Below are positions 52,135-61,269 of a DNA stretch of 64,000 nt, piece by piece (position 1 is the first letter of the stretch; every line of letters starts with the position of its first letter). The notes under the pieces were generated by a model. The model searched no databases. It was not told where the DNA came from and saw only the letters and a program-made list of their open reading frames with translations. This stretch comes from Palsa-465 sp963800475 (GTDB taxonomy: Bacteria; Actinomycetota; Thermoleophilia; Solirubrobacterales; Solirubrobacteraceae), in the NCBI GenBank assembly GCA_963800475.1, contig CAWDAZ010000002.1, forward strand, positions 806,001 to 870,000. The letters run 5' to 3'. Both the position numbers and the translations under genes were made by a program.

Positions 52135-52160
52135 TAGCCGTGCCTCCTCAGCACGTCCAT
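52134..52160 (-). CDS. Bridging mini-ORF between nuoJ and nuoK
   Basis: Eight codons (MDVLRRHG). The ATG overlaps the nuoJ stop (TGATG) and the TAG overlaps the nuoK GTG (TAGTG). It contains the nuoK ribosome-binding site AGGAGG. It would let a ribosome pass from nuoJ to nuoK without leaving the message. Peptide function is unlikely. Confidence 0.35.
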   Translation of the reverse strand: MDVLRRHG

Positions 52161-52834
52161 CACCAGCCTCCGGTGTGGGTCGGCTCGGGTTCCGGCTTCT
52201 CGCCCTCGCCCTCGATGGTGGGGGTCAGCAACTCGTCGTAGGAGGTCGGGCGGACGCCCGCGGCCTCCGCCATCGTGCCCGCCCAGCCGGGCTCGGTCTG
52301 GCGGATCCGCAGCGGCTGCTCGTCGCCGCCCTCCAGGCCGCGGCGCCGCCGCGCGAGGACGACGGCGCCGACTGCCGCGACCAGCAGCAGCAGCGACGCG
52401 GTCTCGAACGGGAACAGGTACTTGGTCAACAGCAATGTTCCGATGTGCCTGGGGGTGCCGAACCCGGTGGTGTACGTGGCGCCCTTGCTCTTGATGCCGG
52501 CGAGTCCTGACCCGAGGATCGCGATGCATAGCTCGATCGCCAGCGCAAGCGCGAACAGCGGGCCCAGCACCTTCAGCACTGCACCGCTCGGGATCTGCTC
52601 GCCGGCGCCGACGTACGCGACCACGAACACGTAGATGACCATTACCGCGCCCGCGTACACGATCACCTGTCCGGCGGCGACGAACTCCGCCCGCAGCAAC
52701 AGGAACAGCGCCGCCAGGCTGACCAGGTGGAACGCCAGCGACAGCACGCTGTAGAACGGGTTGCGGAGCATCACCACGCCGATCGCGCCGGAGATCGCGC
52801 CGATCGCGGCGATGAAGAACAGGACCTGGCTCAT
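52160..52834 (-). CDS. nuoJ: NADH-quinone oxidoreductase subunit J
   Basis: 224 residues, five helices, with the pi-bulge helix 3 region GQVIVYAGAVMVIYVFVVAY typical of NuoJ. The C-terminus is extended by an acidic tail (TIEGEGEKPEPEPTHTGGW) not needed in E. coli. ATGA overlap with nuoI. Confidence 0.95.
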   Translation of the reverse strand: MSQVLFFIAAIGAISGAIGVVMLRNPFYSVLSLAFHLVSLAALFLLLRAEFVAAGQVIVYAGAVMVIYVFVVAYVGAGEQIPSGAVLKVLGPLFALALAIELCIAILGSGLAGIKSKGATYTTGFGTPRHIGTLLLTKYLFPFETASLLLLVAAVGAVVLARRRRGLEGGDEQPLRIRQTEPGWAGTMAEAAGVRPTSYDELLTPTIEGEGEKPEPEPTHTGGW

Positions 52835-53364
52835 TCCCCTTCGCCGCGCAGCGGTGCGCGCTCGATCGACTCGTCGAGCAGCATCTCCTTGGTGAAGATC
52901 AGATCCGAGCGTGTGTAGTCGGACAGCTCGTAGTCGTGGCCCATCGTGATCGCGTCGAACGGGCACGCGACCTCGCAGTAGCCACAGAAGATGCAACGAG
53001 AGAGGTTGATCTCATACACGGCCGCGTAGCGCTCGCCGGCCGAGACCCGGTGCTCGGGGGTGTTCTCGGCGGCGACCACGCGGATGCAGTCGGCGGGGCA
53101 GGCGGCGGCGCACAGCGAGCAGCCGACGCACTTCTCGAGCCCGGTGTCCTCGAAGCGGTGCAGCTTGTGGCGGCCCCGGAAGCGCGGGTACACCGGCGTC
53201 TTCTCCTCCGGGTACTGGATCGTGGTCGGCCCCTCGACGATCCTCCCGAACGTGGTCTTCAGCCCTCGCAGCGTCTCGCCGAACGCCCGGTACGCGCTCG
53301 CGGCGCCGCTGGGCGCGGGGTGGCGGACGACCTCGATCACATCAGCGCCGGGGTCGTAGGTCAT
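52831..53364 (-). CDS. nuoI: NADH-quinone oxidoreductase subunit I
   Basis: 177 residues. Two 4Fe-4S motifs, CVGCSLCAAACP and CIFCGYCEVACP, bind clusters N6a and N6b that pass electrons toward quinone. ATGA overlap with nuoH. Longer at the N-terminus (about 40 residues) than minimal NuoI. Confidence 0.97.
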   Translation of the reverse strand: MTYDPGADVIEVVRHPAPSGAASAYRAFGETLRGLKTTFGRIVEGPTTIQYPEEKTPVYPRFRGRHKLHRFEDTGLEKCVGCSLCAAACPADCIRVVAAENTPEHRVSAGERYAAVYEINLSRCIFCGYCEVACPFDAITMGHDYELSDYTRSDLIFTKEMLLDESIERAPLRGEGE

Positions 53365-54377
53365 GACGTCACCACGATCGCGGTCACGAGCGTGTTGAGG
53401 GTCGCGAGCGGGAGCAGGACCTTCCAGCCGAACGACATCAGCTGGTCGTAGCGCAGCCGCGGCAGCGTCGCCCGGATCCAGATGAAGAAGGTCAGCACGA
53501 TCGCGATCTTCACCAGCACCACGATCGGGTCGACCCACCCGGGCGGATCGATCCCGAACGGCAGCAGCCAGCCGCCGAAGAACGCCGTCACCATGATCCC
53601 GGAGACGACGATCATGTTCGTGTACTCCGCGAACAGGTAGGCGACGAAGCCGGTGCCGCCGTACTCGGTGAAGTAGCCGATGATCTCCGAGTCCGCCTCG
53701 ACGAGGTCGAACGGCGCCCGGTTGGTCTCCGCGAACGACGCGACCAGGAAGATCAAAAAGCCGACGATCTGCGGGATGAAGTACCACATCCCCTCCTGCG
53801 CGTGGACGATCCCGGTCAGCGACAGGGTGCCGGCGGTGATCACCACCCCGAGCAGCGCCAGTCCCTGCGAGACCTCGTAGGAGATCAGCTGCGCGGCGCC
53901 GCGCATCGACCCGAGGAAGGAGTACTTCGATCCGGACGCCCAGCCGCCGAGCAGGATCCCGTAGAACGAGATCCCCGCCAGCGCGAACACATACAGCGGG
54001 CCGATCGAGACGTCGATCCCATACAGGCCGACGGGGGTGCCGAAGATCCGCTGCACGTCCCCGAACGGGATGATCGCGAGCGCGCCGACCGCGGTGAAGA
54101 TCGCGATCGCGGGCGCCAGCCGGTACAGGAACCCGATGCTGGTCGCCGGCCGCGACGGCTCCTTGGTCGCGAACTTGACGATCTCCGCGAGCGGCTGCAT
54201 CAGGCCGAACGGCCCGACCCGGTTGGGGCCGTAGCGGTTCTGGAAGCGGCCGAGCAGCTTGCGCTCGTAGACGATCAGGATCGGCAGCAGCAGGAAGATC
54301 ACGAGGAAGATCACCAGCGACTTGACGATCTGGATCCACCACGGCTCGTAGTAGAGGACGTTGGCCAGGTGGGTCAC
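53361..54377 (-). CDS. nuoH: NADH-quinone oxidoreductase subunit H
   Basis: 338 residues, eight helices. Quinone-site loop signatures ERKLLGRFQNRYGPNRVGP and AETNRAPFDLVEADSEIIGYFTEY are intact. GTG start overlaps the TGA of the bridging mini-ORF. The GGCGAACGGAGGAGCGC just ahead is box 2 of the junction repeat and acts as ribosome-binding site. Confidence 0.97.
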   Translation of the reverse strand: MTHLANVLYYEPWWIQIVKSLVIFLVIFLLLPILIVYERKLLGRFQNRYGPNRVGPFGLMQPLAEIVKFATKEPSRPATSIGFLYRLAPAIAIFTAVGALAIIPFGDVQRIFGTPVGLYGIDVSIGPLYVFALAGISFYGILLGGWASGSKYSFLGSMRGAAQLISYEVSQGLALLGVVITAGTLSLTGIVHAQEGMWYFIPQIVGFLIFLVASFAETNRAPFDLVEADSEIIGYFTEYGGTGFVAYLFAEYTNMIVVSGIMVTAFFGGWLLPFGIDPPGWVDPIVVLVKIAIVLTFFIWIRATLPRLRYDQLMSFGWKVLLPLATLNTLVTAIVVTS

Positions 54378-54430
54378 GCGCTCCTCCGTTCGCCGTCCAG
54401 GCTCACTTTTATGTCGGGCGCGTGAGTCAT
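54374..54430 (-). CDS. Bridging mini-ORF between nuoG and nuoH
   Basis: Eighteen codons (MTHAPDIKVSLDGERRSA). The ATG overlaps the nuoG stop (ATGA) and the TGA overlaps the nuoH GTG (GTGA). It spans the only 49-bp gap in this half of the operon. Likely a translational coupler rather than a functional peptide. Confidence 0.4.
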   Translation of the reverse strand: MTHAPDIKVSLDGERRSA

Positions 54431-54439
54431 CCGGCTGAC
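54383..54439 (-). repeat. Operon-junction repeat, copy 3 (nuoG/nuoH)
   Basis: On the minus strand, box 1 is GTCAGCCGGATGACTCACGC (54439-54420) and box 2 is GTGAGCCTGGACGGCGAACG plus GAGG (54406-54383), ending 5 nt before the nuoH GTG. Box 1 differs from the E1alpha/E1beta copy at 2 of 20 positions and box 2 at 5 of 24. Confidence 0.65.
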
Positions 54440-56856
54440 TTGCGGACCTCGACGGTCGGCTCCGTGAAGGCGTTCGCGGAGTCCGATGCGATCCCCGTCG
54501 CGAGGAACACGGTGCCCTCGGGGACGTCCGAGCGCACGGCGGCGGTCGCGTTCAGGCGGGTGCCGTTCTGCGAAACCTCGAGCGGGTCGCCCGATTGGAT
54601 CCCGAGGCGGCTCGCGTCCTCGGGCGACAGCTCGGCCTGCTGGGTGGCGATCGTGTACTGGAGCGCGGGGGAGATCTCGACCTCGGGCGAGGCCCAGATC
54701 GGGCGATAGGTGCCGAGGCGCAGGGCGCCGTTGGCGGGGATGGGCGCGGTATCTTGGGCGATACCTTCGCCTATGCCGAAGTCTTCTCCCAGATCGGGGA
54801 ACCCTGAGGCCTCATCCCGCTCCGGCCACCGCACGCCGCGGCCGCCGATCGCCTCCAGCGTCAACCCCTTGTAGAACGGCACCGCCTCGACGAGCTGCGC
54901 AAACGCCATCGGCGCGGTGAGCACGCCCGTGTCGAGGCCGCAGCGCCGAGCGATCTCGGCGATCACCCACCACCCGGCGCGCACGTCGCGCGGGTGGCCG
55001 ACAGCGGTCCGCAGCCGCTGCACGCGGCCGTCCGGATGCACGACGGTTCCGTCCTTCTCGGCATAGGTGTCGGCGGGGAAGATCACGTTTGCGTGCTCGC
55101 GCAGCCCGTCGGTCAGCACCGAGGCGTGCGCGACGACCAAGCCGGCGCGATGCATCGCCCGCTCCCACAGCCCGCGGTCGCAGCGCTCGCGAACCGGGTC
55201 GGTCTCGTACAGGTACAGCGCGGTGAGCTCGCCCTCGGCGGCGGCGACCGCGATCTGATCCGCGCCCCGCCCGGCGCCCGGCTCGCCGAGCTCGGTGTAG
55301 CCCGGGCCGGTGCCGGGCAGCACGCCCGCCTCGCGCAGGCCGCGGCCGTTCGACCCGGCGGGGACCTCGAGCAGTCCGGCGCCGTCGCGGCCGTCCAGCC
55401 CGAGCAGCTCGGCCAGCCGCAGCAGTGCCGGCAGCGCCTCGGGGTCGATCCGCTCGCTCCACACGATCACGACCTCCTCGCCGCCGTCGCGGAGCAGCTT
55501 CGCGAGCGCGCCGCCGCCCGACCCCTCGAGCTCGGAGACCAGGCCGGCCAGGAACGCGGCCTCCTCGCCAGGCTCGTAGCGGACCACGTGCTGGGCAGCC
55601 GTGTCGAGTGCGTTCGGCCGCGCCGTAGCGACCGCCAGCCGCACGCTGCGCCTGCGGACCCCCTTGCGGATCCGCAGGTCGAGGATCGGTGCGTCGTCGA
55701 GCGGATCGCAGCCGACCACCAGCACCGTTTGGGCGAATTCGAGGTCCGGGACGGTCGCCTGGAGCGACGGCGCCGCCAGCGCCCGCGTCAGCTCGGCCGG
55801 CATCGCGCCGCCGCTTCGTGAATCAATATCCGCGGACTGAAGCGCCTCGCGCAGCAGCCGCTGGATCAGGAAGCCCTCCTCGTTGGTTGCCTGGCCGCCG
55901 ACCAGCACGCCGACGCGACCGCGATGCTTTGAAAGTGCGGCGGCGGCCTCGAGCGCGCGCTCCCACGAGACCTCGCGCAGCTCGCCGCCCTCGCGGACCA
56001 GCGGAACGGTGATCCGGTCGTCGACGTGCATCGCCTGGTAGGCGAACCGTCCCTTGTCGCACAGCCACCCGTCGTCGACGCCGTCGTGCTCGCGGGCGAG
56101 CACCCGCATCACCTTCTCGTCGCGCACCGTGTACTCGACGTTGCACTGCGCCGGGCACAACATGCAGATCCCGCCTGCGCCCTCGACGTCCCACGGCCGC
56201 GCCCGGAACCGGTACGGCTTCGAGGTCAGCGCCCCGACCGGGCACAGCTCGGTGATGTTGCCGCTGAACGGAGCCACGTACGGGTGACCGTCGTGGGTGG
56301 CGACGAACGTGTCGGCGCCGCGCTCGGCGAAGATCAGCTGGTAGTCCTCGGACACCTCCTGCGAGAAGCGCACGCAGCGGTAGCAGAGGATGCAGCGCTC
56401 GCGGTCGATCGCGATCACCGGCGACAGCGACAGCGGCTTGACGAAGTGCCGCTTGGGCTCGATGAACCGCGAGCGGCCGAGCCCCCAGCCAAAGGTGATG
56501 TCCTGCAGCGGGCACTCGCCGCCCTTGTCGCACACGGGGCAGTCGAGCGGGTGGTTGACGAGCAGGAACTCGACGACCGCGTTCTGGGCGTGGTGGACGC
56601 GCTCGGTCTGCGTGTGGACGACCATCCCGTCCTTGACCGGGGTCGAGCACGAGGTCTGGAGCTTCGGGATCCCCTCGATCTCGACGATGCACATCCGGCA
56701 CGCGCCGACCGGGTGGCCGAGCTTCGGCTCGTAGCAGAAGTACGGGATCTCGATGTCGTTGTGCTTGGCGACATCGACTAGCAGCGCGCCTTCAGGCGCG
56801 CGGCATTCTCTCCCGTCGATCGTCAGCTGGATGAGCTTCTCCTCTGGTCGGGGCAT
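54427..56856 (-). CDS. nuoG: NADH-quinone oxidoreductase subunit G
   Basis: 809 residues. N-terminal 2Fe-2S ferredoxin-like domain (C at YFCYEPKLGHPVGACRMCIVEI and TSCSTPV), the His-Cys cluster (CPVCDKGGECPLQDI), N4-type CILCYRCVRFSQE and the N7-type ICMLCPAQCNVEY site. A molybdopterin-oxidoreductase-like domain without cofactor follows. It carries electrons in the peripheral arm. Starts 10 nt after nuoF. Confidence 0.96.
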   Translation of the reverse strand: MPRPEEKLIQLTIDGRECRAPEGALLVDVAKHNDIEIPYFCYEPKLGHPVGACRMCIVEIEGIPKLQTSCSTPVKDGMVVHTQTERVHHAQNAVVEFLLVNHPLDCPVCDKGGECPLQDITFGWGLGRSRFIEPKRHFVKPLSLSPVIAIDRERCILCYRCVRFSQEVSEDYQLIFAERGADTFVATHDGHPYVAPFSGNITELCPVGALTSKPYRFRARPWDVEGAGGICMLCPAQCNVEYTVRDEKVMRVLAREHDGVDDGWLCDKGRFAYQAMHVDDRITVPLVREGGELREVSWERALEAAAALSKHRGRVGVLVGGQATNEEGFLIQRLLREALQSADIDSRSGGAMPAELTRALAAPSLQATVPDLEFAQTVLVVGCDPLDDAPILDLRIRKGVRRRSVRLAVATARPNALDTAAQHVVRYEPGEEAAFLAGLVSELEGSGGGALAKLLRDGGEEVVIVWSERIDPEALPALLRLAELLGLDGRDGAGLLEVPAGSNGRGLREAGVLPGTGPGYTELGEPGAGRGADQIAVAAAEGELTALYLYETDPVRERCDRGLWERAMHRAGLVVAHASVLTDGLREHANVIFPADTYAEKDGTVVHPDGRVQRLRTAVGHPRDVRAGWWVIAEIARRCGLDTGVLTAPMAFAQLVEAVPFYKGLTLEAIGGRGVRWPERDEASGFPDLGEDFGIGEGIAQDTAPIPANGALRLGTYRPIWASPEVEISPALQYTIATQQAELSPEDASRLGIQSGDPLEVSQNGTRLNATAAVRSDVPEGTVFLATGIASDSANAFTEPTVEVRKSAG

Positions 56857-56866
56857 GTCGGGTGGG

Positions 56867-58186
56867 TCAGTGAACCGGAAGGCCGGCGTGCTCGTCGGCC
56901 ACGCCGATCGGGATCACGTCCTCCAGCGCGCCGGTGTTGGCGCGCGCTCGCGCAGCTTCGATCTCGGTCTCGAGCTCGTCTCGGAACTTCTCGACCATCG
57001 AGCCGACCGGCATCGCCATCGCATCGCCGAGCACGCACAGGCAGTGGCCGATGATCTGCTCCTGGACGCCGGCCATGATGTCGAGGTCCATCGGCGTCGC
57101 CTCGCCCGACTCGATCCGCTGCACCATCTTCAGCGTCCAGTTGGTGCCCTCGCGGCACGGGACGCACTTGCCGCACGACTCGTGCGCGTAGAACTTGACG
57201 AGCTTGTGCATCACCTCGAGCACCGAGTGCGAGTCGTCGACGACGATGATCGCGCCGGAGCCGAGCATCGAGCCGGCCTTCGCCATCGTGTCGAAGTCGT
57301 ACGCCAGGTCGAGGTCGTCTTTGGTCAGCACCGGCGAGCTCGACCCGCCCGGGAACCAGAACTTGACCTCGCGGCCGTCGGGCGGTCCGCCGGCGAGCTC
57401 GCAGATCAGATGCCGCGACGGGACCCCGAGCTCGACCTCGTAGTTGCCGGGCCGCTGGACGTCGCCCGAGACTGACACGACCTTCGTTCCGGTCGAGCTC
57501 TCAGTGCCGAGCTTCGCGTACTCCTTCCCTCCGATCCTGATGATCGACGGGACCGTGTACAGCGTCTCCACGTTGTTGATCAGCGTCGGGCCGCCGTACA
57601 GGCCCTCGATCGCCGGAAACGGGGGCTTCAGCCGCGGATTGCCGCGCTTGCCCTCGAGCGAGTCGAGCAGGCCCGTCTCCTCGCCGCAGATGTACGCGCC
57701 GGCCCCGCGATGCAGCACCAGCGAGACGGAGTGCGAGGAGCCGAGGATCCGCTCCCCGATGTAGCCCGCCTCGTACGCCTCGGCGATCGCGGCGTCGAGG
57801 ATGTCCGCCTGGAGGCTGTACTCGCCGCGGATGTAGATGAATGTGCGGTCGATCTGCGCCGCCCATGAGGCGATCAGTACCCCTTCGATCAGCATGTGCG
57901 GGTTCTTCTGCATCAGCTCGCGGTCCTTGAACGTCCCGGGCTCGGACTCGTCCGCGTTGCAGACCAGGTACTTGACCATTTCGCCTCGCGGCAAGAAGCC
58001 GGCCTTCTGGCCCATCCGGAAGCCCGCGCCGCCGCGCCCGCGGATCCCCGAGTCGTTGATCTCGCCGAGCACCTCGTCGGGCGCCATCGCGAGCGCCTTG
58101 CGCAGCGACTCGTAGCCGCCGCGCCGCTCGTACACCTCCAGGGTGTTGAGCCCGGGCTCGTCGATCCCATCGAACAGCAGCAGCAT
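56867..58186 (-). CDS. nuoF: NADH-quinone oxidoreductase subunit F
   Basis: 439 residues. NADH/FMN site GRGGAGFRMGQKAGFL, flavin loop CNADESEPGTFKDRELM, and the N3 4Fe-4S Cys ESCGKCVPCREG with the downstream HCLCVLGDAMA. Binds NADH and starts electron transfer. TGATG overlap with nuoE. Confidence 0.97.
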   Translation of the reverse strand: MLLLFDGIDEPGLNTLEVYERRGGYESLRKALAMAPDEVLGEINDSGIRGRGGAGFRMGQKAGFLPRGEMVKYLVCNADESEPGTFKDRELMQKNPHMLIEGVLIASWAAQIDRTFIYIRGEYSLQADILDAAIAEAYEAGYIGERILGSSHSVSLVLHRGAGAYICGEETGLLDSLEGKRGNPRLKPPFPAIEGLYGGPTLINNVETLYTVPSIIRIGGKEYAKLGTESSTGTKVVSVSGDVQRPGNYEVELGVPSRHLICELAGGPPDGREVKFWFPGGSSSPVLTKDDLDLAYDFDTMAKAGSMLGSGAIIVVDDSHSVLEVMHKLVKFYAHESCGKCVPCREGTNWTLKMVQRIESGEATPMDLDIMAGVQEQIIGHCLCVLGDAMAMPVGSMVEKFRDELETEIEAARARANTGALEDVIPIGVADEHAGLPVH

Positions 58187-58845
58187 CAGCCGGCCTCCTG
58201 CCCGGCCTGCGCGGCGACTTTGGGATCGGCGCTCTTGCGGAACCGCAGCTGCTTGGCCTCGAGCACCGGGCGACCCGCGTCGAGGTCCTCGACGATCTGC
58301 GCGGCGTCCTCGTCGACCAGCGGGCCGACATATTCACCGTCGACCGAGGCCATCGGGGCGATGTCGCATGCGCCGAGGCACTCGAACGAGCGCACATGGA
58401 TCTCGGGATGCTCGGCGGCCGCCGCGATCATCGCCTCGTACAGGTCGTCGGCGCCGCGCAGCGAGCACGAGATGTTCGTGCACACGTACACATCGTGGTG
58501 GCCGACCGGCTCGGGCTCGGTCTCGAGCATGTCGTAGAAGGTCGCGACGCTCGTCAGGTACGCGGGGGTCACCTGCATCACCGCTGCGACCTGATCGATC
58601 GCCTCGGGCGAGCACCAGCCATGTAGCTGCTGGGCGGCGTGCAGCGCCGGCAGCACCGCCGAGTGGCGGTCCGGGTAAAGAGCCATCGCCGCCTCGATCT
58701 GCGCTCGGAGCTCCTGCGGAACGCGGGTCGTCTCCGGGTCCGGGATCACCGCCGCGTCCTTCTCGAGGTCGACCTCCCGGTCCCAGCCGGGGACCCGGGA
58801 TCCGTGCCCGAAGCGCGGGACCGCCGGCCGCTGCAGCGGGCTCAT
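58186..58845 (-). CDS. nuoE: NADH-quinone oxidoreductase subunit E
   Basis: 219 residues. Thioredoxin-like 2Fe-2S domain with VCTNISCSLRG and FECLGACDIAPM, the C-x4-C and C-x3-C ligands of cluster N1a. ATGA overlap with nuoD. Slightly long at both ends. Confidence 0.96.
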   Translation of the reverse strand: MSPLQRPAVPRFGHGSRVPGWDREVDLEKDAAVIPDPETTRVPQELRAQIEAAMALYPDRHSAVLPALHAAQQLHGWCSPEAIDQVAAVMQVTPAYLTSVATFYDMLETEPEPVGHHDVYVCTNISCSLRGADDLYEAMIAAAAEHPEIHVRSFECLGACDIAPMASVDGEYVGPLVDEDAAQIVEDLDAGRPVLEAKQLRFRKSADPKVAAQAGQEAG

Positions 58846-60086
58846 CGGTCGATCCCCCCGAGGATCGGGTCGAGCATCGCGAGCGTCGCGATCAGGTCGG
58901 CGATGTAGCCGTCGCGAACCATCGGCGCGAGCGCCTGGAGGTTCGAGAAGCTCGGGTCGCGCATGTGCACCCGCGCCGGTTTGGACGAGCCGTCGGCGCG
59001 CACGAAGCACCCCAGCTCGCCGCGCGGCCCCTCGATCGGGCAGTACGCCTCGCCCGGCGGGACGCGGAACCCCTCGGTGACGAGCTTGAAGTGGTGGATC
59101 AGCGCCTCCATCGAGGTCGCCAGCTCGTGTCGCGGCGGCAGCGCGACCTTGCGGTCCGGCGTGATGAACGGGCCCTCCGGGAGCCCGTCGAGCGCCTGCT
59201 CGATGATCTTCACCGACTCGTACAGCTCGGCGTGGCGGACCCGGAAGCGGTCGTAGTTGTCGCCGACCGTGCCGACCGGGACCTTGAAGTCGAAGTGGTC
59301 GTAGCTCGAATACGGTTGGGCCTTGCGGAGGTCCCACGGATGGCCGGTCGCGCGGAGCAGCGGCCCGGTGACGCCGAGCTCGAGCATCGTCTGCTGGTCG
59401 ACGACCCCGGTTCCGCGCAGTCGCTCGATCGCGATCTGGTTCTTCTCGAGCAGGTCCGCATACTGGTCGGCGCGCCGCGGCATGATCTCGATGAACTGGT
59501 GCAGCTTGTCGGTGAAGCCGGGCGGGATGTCCTCGAATACGCCCCCGATCTGGATGTAGCGGGTATGCATCCGCTGCCCCGACGACATCTCGAACAGGTC
59601 GAGGATCGTCTCGCGCTCGCGGAAGCAGTACCAGAACATCGAGATCGCGCCGAGATCGAGCGCGCTCGTCCCGAGCCACACCAGGTGGGACATGATCCGG
59701 TTCAGCTCGAGATGGATCACGCGCAGGTACTGGGCGCGGGGAGGCACCTCGATCCCGAGCAGCGCCTCGACCGCGCCGCAGTACGCCATCGCGTTGAAGT
59801 AGTAGGCCAGGTAGTCCATCCGCTCGATGACGGGGATCACCTTCCAGTACGACTTGTCCTCGGCGGTCTTCTCGATGCCCGTGTGGACGTAGCCGACGAG
59901 CGGCTTGATGTCGCGGACCACCTCGCCCTCGAGCGTCGCGATCAGCCGGAGCACGCCGTGGGTGGCCGGGTGGTGCGGGCCGATGTTGAGCGTCATCAGC
60001 TCGTGCGTCTCGCCGCCGCCGACCGGCTCGGCGGAGTACGTGATCGACTGCTCGCGCTTGCGGTAGCCCTCGGTCAGCGACGCCAT
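58842..60086 (-). CDS. nuoD: NADH-quinone oxidoreductase subunit D
   Basis: 414 residues, hydrogenase-large-subunit fold without metal. GPHHPATHGVLRLI (quinone-site His), DIKPLVGYVHTGIEK and the C-terminal DPILGGIDR are conserved. The ATG overlaps the nuoC stop (TGATG). Separate from nuoC, not fused as in E. coli. Confidence 0.97.
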   Translation of the reverse strand: MASLTEGYRKREQSITYSAEPVGGGETHELMTLNIGPHHPATHGVLRLIATLEGEVVRDIKPLVGYVHTGIEKTAEDKSYWKVIPVIERMDYLAYYFNAMAYCGAVEALLGIEVPPRAQYLRVIHLELNRIMSHLVWLGTSALDLGAISMFWYCFRERETILDLFEMSSGQRMHTRYIQIGGVFEDIPPGFTDKLHQFIEIMPRRADQYADLLEKNQIAIERLRGTGVVDQQTMLELGVTGPLLRATGHPWDLRKAQPYSSYDHFDFKVPVGTVGDNYDRFRVRHAELYESVKIIEQALDGLPEGPFITPDRKVALPPRHELATSMEALIHHFKLVTEGFRVPPGEAYCPIEGPRGELGCFVRADGSSKPARVHMRDPSFSNLQALAPMVRDGYIADLIATLAMLDPILGGIDR

Positions 60087-60595
60087 CACATGTCCTTCCC
60101 GTAGGACTGCTGCTCGTTGAACGTGAACAGCACCGGCTCGCCGCCGACCGGGAAGTCGCGGCGCTGGGGGAAGCCCTCGTAGTCCTCGGGCATCAGGATC
60201 CGGCGCATGTCGGGATGCCCCTCGAACACGACCCCGAACATGTCGTAGACCTCGCGCTCCGGGAACTCGGCTCCCGGGAACACCTCGACGACCGAGTCGA
60301 TCCGGGCGGCGTCGGTCGACACCCGAGCCTTGACGCTGATCCGGTCGACTCGCTCCATGTCGAGCAGCTCGTAGAGCACTCCGAGCCGGGGCTCGTCCGG
60401 GTAGTAGTCGACCCCGTGCAGGCTCGCCAGGAACGTGTAGCCCCTTGCCTTCAGCATCTCCAGCACGGGCCTGATGCGCTCCGGATTCGCGACCAGCGTG
60501 GCGCGCCCCCGCTGAAACTCCGTGTCGAGGATCGACTCGGCGTCGCGGTCCCGCAGCTCCTGGGCGTAGAGCTCGAGCCCGGTCGCGTCAGGCAC
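60086..60595 (-). CDS. nuoC: NADH-quinone oxidoreductase subunit C
   Basis: 169 residues. The 30-kDa subunit signature EREVYDMFGVVFEGHPDMRR and LMPEDYEGFPQRRDFPV are complete. The GTG start lies 8 bp inside nuoB. It stabilises the junction with nuoD. Confidence 0.96.
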   Translation of the reverse strand: MPDATGLELYAQELRDRDAESILDTEFQRGRATLVANPERIRPVLEMLKARGYTFLASLHGVDYYPDEPRLGVLYELLDMERVDRISVKARVSTDAARIDSVVEVFPGAEFPEREVYDMFGVVFEGHPDMRRILMPEDYEGFPQRRDFPVGGEPVLFTFNEQQSYGKDM

Positions 60596-61250
60596 CGGCG
60601 GTGTCCCCCGGCGCGAACACGCTGACATCGGGGCTTCCGAGGCTCTCGCCCTGAAGCACCTCCTCGGTGCCCTCGGCGTCGTACCGCTCGCGCCACCCGT
60701 CCGGCGCGTTGCCCTGCACCTTCGAGCGCAGCCGCAGGATGCCGTGGGCGAGCGCCTCGGGCCGCGGCGGGCAGCCAGGGACGTGCACGTCGATCGGCAT
60801 GAACTTGTCGGCCGGGACCAGCGAGTAGTTGTTGAACACGCCCATCGACGAGCAGCACGCGCCCATCGAGATCGCCCACTTCGGATCGAGCATCTGGTCA
60901 TAGATCCGGCGGATCACCGGCGCCATCTTGATCGACACACGACCCGAGAGAATGATCAGGTCCGCCTGCCGCGGCGAGGCGCGGAACGCCTCGAACCCGA
61001 ACCTCGCGATGTCGACGCGCGAGGCGACGATCGACATCATCTCGATCGCGCAGCACGCGAGCCCGAAGGTGAGCGGGAAGAACGAATTGCCGCGCGCCCA
61101 GGCGACGGCGCGGTCGAGCGTGGTCGTCATCACGCGCTCCTCGACGTAGCGCTCGAGGTCCTCGCCCTCCAGGTCGCCGCGCAGCATGTCGCGCGCCTGC
61201 AGCTGGCGGACGCGGAAGTCGCTCGGTAGCTGCTCGCGCTTCAGCTCCAT
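60588..61250 (-). CDS. nuoB: NADH-quinone oxidoreductase subunit B
   Basis: 220 residues. Cluster N2 ligands in LACCAIEMM, GACCSSMG and PGCPPRPEA. Passes electrons to quinone. The ATG has GGGAGG six bases upstream. N-terminal 40 residues are longer and charged. Confidence 0.97.
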   Translation of the reverse strand: MELKREQLPSDFRVRQLQARDMLRGDLEGEDLERYVEERVMTTTLDRAVAWARGNSFFPLTFGLACCAIEMMSIVASRVDIARFGFEAFRASPRQADLIILSGRVSIKMAPVIRRIYDQMLDPKWAISMGACCSSMGVFNNYSLVPADKFMPIDVHVPGCPPRPEALAHGILRLRSKVQGNAPDGWRERYDAEGTEEVLQGESLGSPDVSVFAPGDTAGA

Positions 61251-61269
61251 CGTGATCCTCCCGGCCGGG

